A stretch of 64,000 nucleotides of DNA, taken from Alloyangia pacifica. Its GTDB lineage: Bacteria; Pseudomonadota; Alphaproteobacteria; Rhodobacterales; Rhodobacteraceae. A model generated the notes under the pieces. The model had not been told where the DNA came from and did no database searches. It saw only the letters and a program-made list of their open reading frames with translations. The DNA lies in contig NZ_FOZW01000002.1 of NCBI RefSeq assembly GCF_900116195.1, positions 248,001 to 312,000 of the forward strand. Direction: 5' to 3'. Positions within the stretch are counted from its first letter, which is position 1. Each line of letters begins with the position of its first letter. Positions 1 to 8,675 of the stretch are shown piece after piece. The translations under genes and the position numbers were made by a program.

Positions 1-1
1 G

Positions 2-1021
2 GTAGACGCGCATGGCGTGCTGCGCGTGGGGCCGGAGAGCGCGGGCTCGGTGCCCGGCCCGGCCTGCTATGGGCGCGGCGGCACCCGCGCCACGGTGACC
101 GACGCCATGGCGGTCTGCGGTTGGCTGGGGCATTCGGAAATGGCCTATGGCCAGCTCGACATGCAGGTCGAGCTGGCGCGCGAGGTCGTCGGCGCTCTGG
201 CGGCGCAACTGGGGCGCGGCGTCGAGGAGACGGCGCAGGCGATTCTCGACATCGCGGTGTCGGAAATGTTCGTCGAGGTGGAGAAACTCTCGTCCCGCGC
301 CGGGGTCGACCTGCGCGACTTCGCGCTGATGCCCTTCGGCGGCGGCGGCCCCATGCTGGGCGCTTTCCTTGCCCGCGAGCTGGGAATGCCCCGGGTCATG
401 GCGCCGCGCCGCCCGGGCGTGGTCTCGGCGCTCGGGGGGCTGGTGGCGGACCTGAAGGGCGACTTCATCCGAACAGTCTTTGCCGATCTCGACGCGGCGC
501 GGCTGCCGCTGCTGCAGGAGCAGTTCCGCGCGCTCTCCGACGAGGGCCGCGCATGGCTGGAGGCGCAGGGGCATGACGGCGCCATCGAGCTGAAGCTTTC
601 GGCGGACATGCGCTACGCCGGGCAGAGTTACGAGATCGAGGTGGCGCTGGAGCCCGCGTGGCTCTCGGACCTCGAGCGGATGACCGGGGCCTTCCACGCC
701 ACCCACCGCCGCATCTACGACTTCGACGACCCCGAGGGGCGGATCGAGATGGTCAACCTGCGGCTCTCGGCCATCGGCGCCGGGCCCAAGCCCGATCTTG
801 CCGAGCTGGCGCAGGTCGAGGCGGGGGAGAGCCGCGAGGTGCAGGTGCATATCGGTGGCTGGCGCCCGGTGCCGCTGCACAGTCGCGCCGCGCTGGCCCC
901 GGGCGCCACCTTCGACGGCCCGGCCATCGTCGCGCAGGAAGACACGACCTTTGCCATCCCGGCGGGCGCAAGGGCGCGTGTCGACGGCCATCTCAACATC
1001 CACCTGCAGTTCGAGGACTGA
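2..1021 (+). CDS. hyuA: Hydantoinase/oxoprolinase subunit A, C-terminal part (5' end outside window)
   Basis: The reading frame is open from the first bases, so the gene starts upstream and only about 339 C-terminal residues are seen. They include the glycine-rich segment GGGGPMLGAFLAREL and the following PGVVSALGGL block typical of the HyuA fold, then the C-terminal beta-rich domain ending at the stop. HyuA supplies the ATP-dependent half of N-methylhydantoinase/5-oxoprolinase-type enzymes, which open cyclic amides or carboxylate ketones in the cytoplasm. The hyuB start lies 3 bases downstream, so the two are co-translated. The exact substrate (hydantoin, oxoproline, acetophenone-like) cannot be read from the sequence. 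Family assignment is firm, substrate unknown. Confidence 0.9.
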   Translation, partial: VDAHGVLRVGPESAGSVPGPACYGRGGTRATVTDAMAVCGWLGHSEMAYGQLDMQVELAREVVGALAAQLGRGVEETAQAILDIAVSEMFVEVEKLSSRAGVDLRDFALMPFGGGGPMLGAFLARELGMPRVMAPRRPGVVSALGGLVADLKGDFIRTVFADLDAARLPLLQEQFRALSDEGRAWLEAQGHDGAIELKLSADMRYAGQSYEIEVALEPAWLSDLERMTGAFHATHRRIYDFDDPEGRIEMVNLRLSAIGAGPKPDLAELAQVEAGESREVQVHIGGWRPVPLHSRAALAPGATFDGPAIVAQEDTTFAIPAGARARVDGHLNIHLQFED

Positions 1022-1024
1022 TCC

Positions 1025-3013
1025 ATGTTCGACAAGATGACCCTCCAGGTGCTCGCCAACCATGCCCGCGCCGCGGCCGAGAACATGGCCCATACGCTGC
1101 ACCGCACTGCCCATTCCGCTTTCGTGAAGGAGACGCAGGACTTCACCGTCATGCTGATGGACCGCACGGGCGATACCTTTGCCGTGCCGATGGAGCTGGG
1201 CGCGACCTGGTATCCCGGGCTGACCTATGGCCGCGCCATCGACATGGTGGAGGAAGAGTACCGGCCCGGCGATGTCGCCTTCACCAACGATCCCTATTCC
1301 GGCCACGTGGCGACCCACGCCCCCGACACGCACCTGTGGAAGCCGGTCTTCGCCGATGGCGAGATCGTTGCCTGGACCGGAGGGCACATCCACAACACCG
1401 ACATGGGCGGCGCGGTGCCTGCCTCGCTGTCGCGCTCGCTGACCGAGATCCACCAGGAAGGCCTGCGCTTCCCGCCGATGAAACTGGTGCGTGAGGGGGT
1501 CTTCGATGAGCAGATCATGAAGATCATGTCGACCAACGTGCGCAAGCCCGCGCTCAACATCGGCGACATCAAGGCGCTGGTCGGTGCGCTCGGCACCGGT
1601 GAGCGCAAGGTGCATGCGATGATCGAGCGTTTCGGCAAGCTGGGCTTCGTGCAGGGCGTCGCGGCGCTGATGGATCAGGCCGAGGCGCAGGCGCGCTCGG
1701 TGCTCGCTGAAATCCCGGACGGCCAGTACGTCTTTGCCGACTACGCCGACGAGGACAGCGACGAGGCCAATCCCTGCCGCCTCAAGCTGACGCTGACCAT
1801 CCGCGGCGAGGAGGCGGTGCTCGACTTCACCGGCTCCGACCCGCAGCTGGCCTCCTCGCTCAATGTGCCCTCGGGCGGCGATCCGCGGCATACAATGCTG
1901 CTCGTCGGCGTCTACTACGTTCTCTACACGCTGAACCCGCGCATCCTGCTGAACACCGGGCTGACGCGCCCCTTCACCTGCATCACCCCAGAGGGCACGG
2001 TGCTCAACCCGGTGTCGCCTGCGGCGGTGGGCATGCGCTCGCTGACCTGCGCGCGGCTGCGCTCGGTGATCTTCGGGGCCTTTGCTCAGGCAATTCCCGA
2101 GCGGATGCCCGCGGCACCCGCCGGCAACAACTGCATCGTCAACGTGATGACCCGCGACGAGCGCAGCCAGAAGACGGTGATCGCGGCGGTAAACCCGGTG
2201 GTCGGCGGCGGCGGCGGCATGCCGCATCGCGACGGCACCAACGGCTCGGGCGCGGATGCGGCCTATCTCAAGAACACGCCGATCGAGATCACCGAGACCG
2301 AGGTGCCGGTGGAATTCGTCAAATACGGGCTGGCGCAGGACACCGGCGGCGCCGGGCGTTGGCGCGGCGGGCTGGCGACTGAAATGGCTTTCCGCGTCTT
2401 TACCCCCGACAGCCGGATCACTGCGCGCAACCGTGACCGCTCGTTCTTTCGCCCCTGGGGCACCGGCGGTGGCCGGGCAGCGGGGCTCGCCGACATGGTG
2501 GTGAACCCCGGCACCCCCGACGAGCGTCGCATGGGCTCGAAGGACACGGCGATCCTGCAGCCGGGCGACGTGCTCGAGGTCCGCTCGGCGGGTGGTGGTG
2601 GCCGCGGCAACCCGGCGGAGCGCGAGCCGTGGCGCGTCGCCCGCGACGTGGCGCGGGGCTATGTCTCGCCCGAGGCCGCCGCGCGCGACTACGGCGTGAT
2701 CCTGAAGGAAGGCGCGGTGGACGAGGCGGCGACCGAAGCTGCTCGCGCCGCGATGCCGGCACCTTCCGAGGCGTTTTTCCACTACGGCCCCGAGCGAGAG
2801 GGCTACGAGGCGCGTTGGACCGCAGAGGCCTACGACCGGCTTACGGGGATCCTCGCCGCCCTGCCGATCCACTGGCGCTTCTTCACCAAGACCGAGATTT
2901 TCCGCCGGATCGAGGGCAGCGGCGCGGCAGCGGTGGACGCGGCCTTCGAGGCCACCTGCGCGCGCTTTCCCGAGCTGCCGCGCCCGGCCGCCTATTCCGA
3001 GGCCGCGGAATGA
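1025..3013 (+). CDS. hyuB: Hydantoinase subunit B
   Basis: A 662-residue protein of the HyuB family. The N-terminal third has the family block GDVAFTNDPYSG, followed by APDTHLWKPVF and a GGHIHNTDMGG segment. The central part has NPVVGGGGGMPHRDG and the domain ends near residue 530 with GGGGRGNPAEREP. About 100 further residues follow the usual end of the domain, making the protein longer than a minimal HyuB. With HyuA it forms the hydrolase complex. The stop overlaps the ATG of the next gene (ATGA), so the next three products are probably made with it. Substrate remains open. Confidence 0.93.
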   Translation: MFDKMTLQVLANHARAAAENMAHTLHRTAHSAFVKETQDFTVMLMDRTGDTFAVPMELGATWYPGLTYGRAIDMVEEEYRPGDVAFTNDPYSGHVATHAPDTHLWKPVFADGEIVAWTGGHIHNTDMGGAVPASLSRSLTEIHQEGLRFPPMKLVREGVFDEQIMKIMSTNVRKPALNIGDIKALVGALGTGERKVHAMIERFGKLGFVQGVAALMDQAEAQARSVLAEIPDGQYVFADYADEDSDEANPCRLKLTLTIRGEEAVLDFTGSDPQLASSLNVPSGGDPRHTMLLVGVYYVLYTLNPRILLNTGLTRPFTCITPEGTVLNPVSPAAVGMRSLTCARLRSVIFGAFAQAIPERMPAAPAGNNCIVNVMTRDERSQKTVIAAVNPVVGGGGGMPHRDGTNGSGADAAYLKNTPIEITETEVPVEFVKYGLAQDTGGAGRWRGGLATEMAFRVFTPDSRITARNRDRSFFRPWGTGGGRAAGLADMVVNPGTPDERRMGSKDTAILQPGDVLEVRSAGGGGRGNPAEREPWRVARDVARGYVSPEAAARDYGVILKEGAVDEAATEAARAAMPAPSEAFFHYGPEREGYEARWTAEAYDRLTGILAALPIHWRFFTKTEIFRRIEGSGAAAVDAAFEATCARFPELPRPAAYSEAAE

Positions 3014-3321
3014 GCGCCGGACGGCTCGTCCGGCTGGCAGAGACCGCCCGCGCGCCGGTCGGTTTCACCTTTGACGGCGAGGCGCTCACCGGGCTCGAGG
3101 GCGACACGGTGCTGACCGCGATCCTGCTGTCGCGCCGGGCTCTGCGCGATGCCGAATTCGGTCCTGAAGCGCGCGCTGGCTTCTGCCTGATGGGGGCCTG
3201 CCAGGATTGCTGGGTCTGGCAGGAGGACGGCCCGCGCCTGCGCGCCTGCTCGACGCCGTTGACGGAAGGCATGCGCCTGCGCAGCGCCGCCACCGCGGAT
3301 TGGCCCGGGGTGCCCGCATGA
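3010..3321 (+). CDS. Small (2Fe-2S)-binding subunit of an FAD-linked amine/imino acid dehydrogenase
   Basis: A 103-residue protein with a ferredoxin-like cysteine set at Cys59, Cys64, Cys67 and Cys80 (C-x4-C-x2-C-x12-C). This is the small subunit type found in octopine/nopaline oxidase, hydrogen cyanide synthase and D-hydroxyproline dehydrogenase complexes. It overlaps hyuB at its start (ATGA) and the FAD subunit at its end (ATGA). In known complexes a third, DadA-like FAD subunit carries the substrate site; none is seen downstream, so it may lie upstream of the window or be absent. Electron transfer role is inferred from family and pairing. Confidence 0.85.
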   Translation: MSAGRLVRLAETARAPVGFTFDGEALTGLEGDTVLTAILLSRRALRDAEFGPEARAGFCLMGACQDCWVWQEDGPRLRACSTPLTEGMRLRSAATADWPGVPA

Positions 3322-4685
3322 CCCGTGTGCTGATCGTCGGATCAGGACCTGCGGGCATCCGTGCCGCCGAAACGCTTGCGGCCGCCGGGCTGCGCCCTGT
3401 GGTGGTGGACGAAGGCGCGCGGGCGGGTGGGCAGATCTACCGACGTCCGCCCGCGGGGTTCACCCGCCCGGCGGAGAAGCTCTATGGCTCCGAGGCCTCC
3501 AAGGCGCGCGCGCTGCATGACGTTTTCGACCGGCTGGTGGCGGCGGGGCAGGTGAGCCATCTGCCGAACCGCTCGGTCATCGCGCTACGGGACGGCGTGG
3601 CGCATGTGCTTGGCGATACGCTGGAAAAGATCAGATATGACCGGCTGGTGCTTGCCACGGGGGCCACGGACAGGCTCGCGCCGGTGCCTGGCTGGGAGGT
3701 CGGCGGCGTTTACTCGCTCGGCGCGGCGCAGATCGCGCTGAAGGCGCAGGGTGTGGCGCTCGGCCGGAAGATCGTGCTTGCGGGCTCCGGGCCGCTGCTG
3801 ACGTTGCTGGCGACGCAGCTGATGGCGGCGGGCGCAGAGGTTGCGGCGGTGCTCGACACAGCACCGATCCGGACCCAGCTGCGCGGAGGTCTGCATATGG
3901 CGCTGGCCCGCCCGCTCGTCACCTTGCGTGGGTTGCGGATGCGGGCGGCGCTCGGACGGCGTTACCACGCCGGTGTCACGCTCGACCGCATCGACAGCGA
4001 CGAGTCCGGCCCCACCGCGCTGCTTTGGCGCGATGCGCGGGGCGAGGCGCGGCGCACCGCCTGCGACACGGTCGCGCTCGGCTGGCACCTGCGGGCCGAT
4101 GGCATGCTGGCGGACCTCGCGGGGGCCCGCTTCGACTGGAGCCCCGCCTTTGCCCAGTGGCTGCCCAGGGCCGATCCTCTGGGCCGCGCGGGCGACGGGG
4201 TCTATCTCGCCGGCGACGGGCTGCGGATCCTCGGGGCGGATGGGGCCGAACTGGCCGGTCGGGCCGCTGCCATAGCCTGCCTGCAGGACCTCGGCCTGCC
4301 ATCTCCCGATCCCGCGACCGTGCTGCGCCGCCTGAGGCGGATGCAGCGCTTCGCCGAGGCGATGGCCTGTGCTTTTCCCTGGCCCGTCGAGCATATCCGG
4401 CACCTGCCCGACGCTGCAGTGGTCTGCCGCTGCGAGGGCATTTCCGCAGGCGACCTGCGCGCGACTTTGCCGGTCTCGGGGCCCGAGGCCAACCGCGTGA
4501 AATCGATGGCTCGGGTTGGCATGGGACGCTGCCAGGGCCGCTATTGCCAGCTGGCCGGTGCGGAGATCGTCGCAGCCGCCTCTGGCACCGCGCCCGCGCA
4601 GGTGGGCCGCCTGCGCGCCCAGCCCCCGGCCCGGCCTGCGCCGATCGGGAGCCTGCTCGCGGCGGGGGACCGCGAGGCAGAATAA
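3318..4685 (+). CDS. FAD/NAD(P)-binding oxidoreductase with C-terminal BFD-like 2Fe-2S domain
   Basis: A 455-residue protein starting with a Rossmann FAD motif (VLIVGSGPAG, residues 4-13) and a GGQIYRRP segment typical of the HcnB/OoxA/SoxA-type subunit. The C-terminal domain carries Cys370, Cys372, Cys405 and Cys410 (C-x-C-x32-C-x4-C), the BFD-type 2Fe-2S site. It pairs with the preceding small ferredoxin-like subunit and starts inside that gene's stop. Together they probably pass electrons from an amine or imino acid formed after hydantoin-type ring opening. The substrate is inferred only from the HyuAB context. Confidence 0.88.
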   Translation: MTRVLIVGSGPAGIRAAETLAAAGLRPVVVDEGARAGGQIYRRPPAGFTRPAEKLYGSEASKARALHDVFDRLVAAGQVSHLPNRSVIALRDGVAHVLGDTLEKIRYDRLVLATGATDRLAPVPGWEVGGVYSLGAAQIALKAQGVALGRKIVLAGSGPLLTLLATQLMAAGAEVAAVLDTAPIRTQLRGGLHMALARPLVTLRGLRMRAALGRRYHAGVTLDRIDSDESGPTALLWRDARGEARRTACDTVALGWHLRADGMLADLAGARFDWSPAFAQWLPRADPLGRAGDGVYLAGDGLRILGADGAELAGRAAAIACLQDLGLPSPDPATVLRRLRRMQRFAEAMACAFPWPVEHIRHLPDAAVVCRCEGISAGDLRATLPVSGPEANRVKSMARVGMGRCQGRYCQLAGAEIVAAASGTAPAQVGRLRAQPPARPAPIGSLLAAGDREAE

Positions 4686-4867
4686 TCTGCCAGCGTGGCG
4701 CATCCCGCAGAGAATTCTGCGGCAGCGCGGCTTTCGGCAGCTTCCGCCGGGGCCGCGCGCGCATTCTGCTTTCAACGAACGGTCGGAGGGGGGTATGCCC
4801 GGCACCCAAGCCCCCTGTGGCGGGGCCGCAAATCCGTACCGACGGGACTATGAGTTGGGAGTATCCG

Positions 4868-5911
4868 ATGAAGACCTACAGCCTTGCCTTGATCCCCGGC
4901 GACGGGATCGGTGTTGACGTCACCGATGCTGCAATGGAGGTGCTTGGCGCCGCCGCGAAGGGGCGCTTCGCCTTCGAGACCACGAGCTTCCCGTGGTCGT
5001 GCGAGTATTACCTCGAGCACGGCAGCATGATGCCCGAGGACGGGATCGAGACGCTGCGCGGGTTTGATGCGATCTACCTCGGCGCGGTCGGCTGGCCCGC
5101 GACGGTGCCGGACTCTGTCTCGCTGCACGGGCTGCTGCTGCCGATCCGCAAGGCTTTCAACCAGTATGCAAACATCCGTCCGCACCGACTGCTTTCGGGC
5201 GTCGAGGGGCCGCTGAAGGCCGAGGGTTTCGATATCCTGTGCATCCGCGAGAACACCGAAGGCGAATATTCCGGCGCCGGCGGCCGCGTGCATGAGGGCA
5301 AGGACAATGAGGTGGCGGTCGAGACCTCGGTCTTCACCCGCGCCGGCGTCGAGCGCATCCTGCGCTTCGGCTTCGAGCAGGCCCGCGCACGTCGCAAGCA
5401 CCTGACCTCGGTGACCAAATCCAACGCGCAGAAATACTCGATGGTGTTCTGGGATGAGGTGACCCGGGAACTCGCGGCCGAATACCCCGATGTCACCGTC
5501 AGCCACATGCACATCGATGCCATGGCCGCCAAGATGGTGATGGCGCCGCAGGATCTCGACGTGGTGGTCGCCTCGAACCTCTTCGGCGACATACTCACCG
5601 ACCTCGGGGCGGCGATCCAGGGCGGGCTGGGCTTTGCCGCCTCGGCCAATATCAACCCGGACCGCTCGGCGCCCTCGATGTTCGAGCCGGTGCATGGCTC
5701 GGCGCCGGATATCGCCGGCAAGAACATCGCCAACCCGATCGCCGCGATCTGGTCGGTGGCGCAGATGCTCGAGCATCTCGGCGAGGCCGAGGCGAGCGCC
5801 GCCGTGCTGTCCGCCATCGAGGCGGCGACCGGCAAGGGCATCGGCATCCGCCCGGGCCTCAACACCACCCAAGAGATCACCGCGGCCGTTATCGCCGCTT
5901 TGGAGGCCTGA
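4868..5911 (+). CDS. Tartrate dehydrogenase/decarboxylase-type NAD-dependent beta-hydroxyacid dehydrogenase
   Basis: A 347-residue member of the isocitrate/isopropylmalate dehydrogenase family. It shows LIPGDGIGVDV near the N terminus, CIRENTEGEYSG in the middle, DAMAAKMV, NLFGDILTDLGAAIQGGLG and FEPVHGSAPDIAGK, all diagnostic. The segment EYYLEHGSMMPEDG and the Trp-rich LGAVGWPATVPD region fit the tartrate dehydrogenase/D-malate dehydrogenase branch rather than LeuB. I chose the ATG at 4868 because GGGAG lies six bases upstream; an in-frame ATG at 4850 lacks such a site. The next gene starts 3 bases after the stop. D-malate or tartrate are the likely substrates. Confidence 0.87.
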   Translation: MKTYSLALIPGDGIGVDVTDAAMEVLGAAAKGRFAFETTSFPWSCEYYLEHGSMMPEDGIETLRGFDAIYLGAVGWPATVPDSVSLHGLLLPIRKAFNQYANIRPHRLLSGVEGPLKAEGFDILCIRENTEGEYSGAGGRVHEGKDNEVAVETSVFTRAGVERILRFGFEQARARRKHLTSVTKSNAQKYSMVFWDEVTRELAAEYPDVTVSHMHIDAMAAKMVMAPQDLDVVVASNLFGDILTDLGAAIQGGLGFAASANINPDRSAPSMFEPVHGSAPDIAGKNIANPIAAIWSVAQMLEHLGEAEASAAVLSAIEAATGKGIGIRPGLNTTQEITAAVIAALEA

Positions 5912-5914
5912 GCC

Positions 5915-7387
5915 ATGACCCTTCACACCGCCTTCGCCGCCGACATCCGCGAGAGCCTTTCCGATCCCGACCTCTTCCGCGAGGCGGCGCTGATCGACGG
6001 CCAGTGGATCGCCCGCGGTGACATGGAGGTCAGGAACCCCGCCACCGGCGGCACGCTTGGCCACATGCCCGATTGCACTGCCGAAGAGACCACGCAGGCC
6101 ATCACCGCCGCCGAAGCGGCGATGAAGGCGTGGAAGGCAAAGACCCACGCCGAGCGCGCCGATCTGCTGATGGTTTGGTACCAGCTGATGCTCGAGCATG
6201 CCGACGATCTGGCGCTGATCCTCACCGCCGAGCAGGGCAAACCGCTGGCCGAGGCCAAGGGCGAAATCCTCTACGGCGCCTCCTTCGTGCGCTGGTTCGC
6301 CGAGGAAGCCCGGCGGATCAATGGCCACATCATCCCCTCGCCGGTGCCGGGCAAGAAGATCTTCGCGATGAAGGAGCCGGTGGGCGTCTGCGCGATCATC
6401 ACGCCGTGGAACTTCCCCAACGCGATGATCACCCGCAAGGTCGCGCCCGGCCTCGCCGCGGGCTGCACCATGGTGATCAAACCCTCGGACTTCACGCCCT
6501 ATTCGGCGCTGGCGCTCTGCGTGCTGGCCGAGCGGGCGGGCATTCCGAAGGGCGTGCTCAACGTGCTGACCGGCCGCCCCGAGGAGATCGGCGCGACGCT
6601 CACCGCTTCGCCGGTGGTTCGCAAACTGTCGTTTACCGGCTCGACGCGGGTCGGGGCGCTGCTCGCCGAGCAATGCGCGCCGACGCTGAAGAAGATGTCG
6701 CTGGAGCTTGGCGGCAACGCGCCCTTCATCGTCTTCGACGACGCCGATCTCGACGCGGCAGTCGAAGGCGCCATGGCTAGCAAGTTCCGCAACGGCGGGC
6801 AGACCTGCGTTTGCGCCAACCGCATCCTCGTGCAGTCCGGCATTCACGACCGTTTCGTCGCGGCGCTGGCGGCGAAGGTCGACGCGCTGAAGGTCGCGCC
6901 GGGCACCGAGGAGGGGGCGCACATTGGCCCGATGATCAACGCCGCCGCGATCACCAAGATCACCGCCCACGTCGAGGACGCGCTGTCGAAAGGCGCCGCC
7001 CGCGCCACCGCACCGCGTGAGCTGCCGGCGCAATTCGCCGACCCGGTGGTGCTCACAGGTGCCACGCAGGAAATGCGCCTCGCCTCCGAGGAAACCTTCG
7101 GCCCGGTCGCTCCGATTTTCAAATTCGAGACCGAGGAGGAGGCATTGGAGATCGCCAACGGCACGCCCTTCGGCCTCGCGGCGTATTTCTACACCACCGA
7201 CATGGCCCGCGCCTTCCGCTTCGGCGAGGCGCTGGAGGCGGGGCTGGTGGGGCTCAACACCGGCGCGGTGTCGCACGCCGAAGCGCCTTTCGGCGGGGTG
7301 AAGGCCTCGGGCCTCGGCCGCGAGGGCGCACAGGAGGGCATCGAGGAATATCTCGAGACCAAGGCCTTCCATTTCGGCGGGCTTTGA
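5915..7387 (+). CDS. gabD: NAD(P)-dependent succinate-semialdehyde dehydrogenase
   Basis: A 490-residue aldehyde dehydrogenase. Motifs in order are TPWNFPNAMITRK, the FTGST cofactor site, LELGGNAPF with general base Glu264 and NGGQTCVCANR with catalytic Cys298; the 34-residue spacing is normal. The ITPWNFPNAMITRK and GAVSHAEAPFGG segments resemble GabD. It would oxidise succinate semialdehyde or a similar short aldehyde acid to the acid in the cytoplasm. It follows the tartrate-type dehydrogenase by 3 bases and is closed by a strong hairpin terminator. Neighbours suggest it finishes a nitrogen-containing compound's route into the TCA cycle. Confidence 0.87.
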   Translation: MTLHTAFAADIRESLSDPDLFREAALIDGQWIARGDMEVRNPATGGTLGHMPDCTAEETTQAITAAEAAMKAWKAKTHAERADLLMVWYQLMLEHADDLALILTAEQGKPLAEAKGEILYGASFVRWFAEEARRINGHIIPSPVPGKKIFAMKEPVGVCAIITPWNFPNAMITRKVAPGLAAGCTMVIKPSDFTPYSALALCVLAERAGIPKGVLNVLTGRPEEIGATLTASPVVRKLSFTGSTRVGALLAEQCAPTLKKMSLELGGNAPFIVFDDADLDAAVEGAMASKFRNGGQTCVCANRILVQSGIHDRFVAALAAKVDALKVAPGTEEGAHIGPMINAAAITKITAHVEDALSKGAARATAPRELPAQFADPVVLTGATQEMRLASEETFGPVAPIFKFETEEEALEIANGTPFGLAAYFYTTDMARAFRFGEALEAGLVGLNTGAVSHAEAPFGGVKASGLGREGAQEGIEEYLETKAFHFGGL

Positions 7388-7410
7388 CTCTGAAAGCCCC
7401 GGCAAACGCA

Positions 7411-7443
7411 AAGGCCCGCGCCGTTCGGCGCGGGCCTTCTTGC
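7411..7443 (+). terminator. Rho-independent terminator after gabD
   Basis: A perfect 12-bp stem, AAGGCCCGCGCC, with loop GTTC and its complement at 7427-7438, followed by TCTT. It lies 24 bases after the gabD stop and ends the first operon. Confidence 0.85.
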
Positions 7444-7567
7444 GTCCGACGGTGCCTTCCGGCGACCGGCTGCGGCGCGGAAACAAATGAAACGTACACC
7501 GGCATCGGGCTGAAACGGGTCTGGGCGAGAGTGACGGGGTCGAAACGCTCTGCGAAAGGCTGATCCG

Positions 7568-7681
7568 ATGACCAAGCACCCGACCGACCCGAGCCCCAAG
7601 GCCCCCACTCGCTGGACCCCGACGCATCCCGGACCGCGCATGCCCACCAGCTGGCGCTTCACCGACTGGGCCGCGATCTGA
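7568..7681 (+). CDS. Possible 37-residue Pro-rich small protein
   Basis: A short frame, MTKHPTDPSPKAPTRW and onward to a TGA, with six prolines, three tryptophans and no hydrophobic segment. GAAAGG lies 8 bases upstream of the ATG and could serve as a ribosome binding site. It sits alone between a terminator and a convergent methyltransferase gene. I do not recognise it, and its size allows a chance frame. The intact frame and binding site are the only support. Confidence 0.3.
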   Translation: MTKHPTDPSPKAPTRWTPTHPGPRMPTSWRFTDWAAI

Positions 7682-7716
7682 TCGCGGACCCTCTCCTTCA
7701 CATCGCCGCGCGTGGA

Positions 7717-8517
7717 TCAGACCTGCGCGACGGCAAAAATGGCAGGCGCCTCGAACGAGATGGTGCCATCGCTGTTGCGGTACTGGCCGAGCGGCTCGGC
7801 GGCCGCCGCCTTCAAGGTCGCCATGATCTCTGGCGTGGCGAGGCTGGCGAGTGTCCAGCCGCCGATCTCGGTGTCGAGCCAGGCGTCGAGCGAGGCATGA
7901 CGGACCTGACCGGTCTTGTGGATCATCTGCGCGCCGCCGAGCCCCGCGTCCTCCAGCAGACCCTCCAGCACACCCGGCCCGCCGAGGCAGAAGGGGGCCT
8001 TGAGCGCCTCCGCGGCCTGCGCCCCCATCACCTCTGACAAGAGCGGGATCAGGTCGCGGTAGCCGGGCGAGTTTTCCCAGGTATCGAAGACCGAGACCGC
8101 GACGTGACCGCCGGGGTGGCAGACCCGGGCCATGTCGCGCAGGGCCTGTACGCGGTCGGCAAAGAACATAAGCGCGAACTGGCAGGTCACCGCGTCGAAG
8201 GCATCGTCCTCGAAGGGCAGGGACTCTGCTGGCGCGCGTTGGAAACTGACCTGCGGCGCCAGTTCCCGCGCCACGGTCAGCATGCCCTCGTTGATGTCCA
8301 CAGCCGTCACGCTCGCGCCGCGATGCAGCGCCGCGCGGGCGACGATGCCGGTGCCGGTCGCCACGTCGAGCACCCGCCCGCCGCCGCGGATCCCGGCGGC
8401 CTCCACCAGCCAGGGAGCGAATTGCCCGAAGAGTGCGGGCACGAAGCATTTCTCGTAGACCCGCGCGGCCTCGGCTGCGATCTGGCCGGTGGCTGCGTCT
8501 TCCTCCTGAACGCCCAT
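7717..8517 (-). CDS. Class I SAM-dependent methyltransferase
   Basis: A 266-residue Methyltransf_11/25-type enzyme. Motif I is VLDVATGTG at residues 49-57, the acidic residue binding SAM ribose is in SVTAVDINEG, and a DAVTCQFALMFF motif IV-like segment follows. A very strong binding site (AGGAGGAGG) precedes the ATG at 8517. The C-terminal part contains family variation and gives no substrate. It stands downstream of the SDR gene on the same strand with a 158-base gap, so it may have its own promoter. Function beyond methyl transfer is unknown. Confidence 0.85.
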   Translation of the reverse strand: MGVQEEDAATGQIAAEAARVYEKCFVPALFGQFAPWLVEAAGIRGGGRVLDVATGTGIVARAALHRGASVTAVDINEGMLTVARELAPQVSFQRAPAESLPFEDDAFDAVTCQFALMFFADRVQALRDMARVCHPGGHVAVSVFDTWENSPGYRDLIPLLSEVMGAQAAEALKAPFCLGGPGVLEGLLEDAGLGGAQMIHKTGQVRHASLDAWLDTEIGGWTLASLATPEIMATLKAAAAEPLGQYRNSDGTISFEAPAIFAVAQV

Positions 8518-8675
8518 GACCTCCTCCTCCTGTTCAGAGCATTGGCCGGGTCAGTATAGCACAGTCGGGAGCGGGAAATGGTGGCGGGCCGGGAAGGGTG
8601 CGAGGGCACACGCGGCATACGGATGTGCGAGAGCCGGCCCGCTTCCGGACCGACTCTCGTGGCATATGTGGACCG

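Noticed and set aside
4772-8449. Very long open frame on the minus strand (over 1,200 codons) across the dehydrogenase genes
   Set aside because: It runs antisense to two well-supported plus-strand enzymes and through the methyltransferase in another frame; composition is Arg/Gly/His-rich with no motif. Long antisense frames are expected at this G+C.
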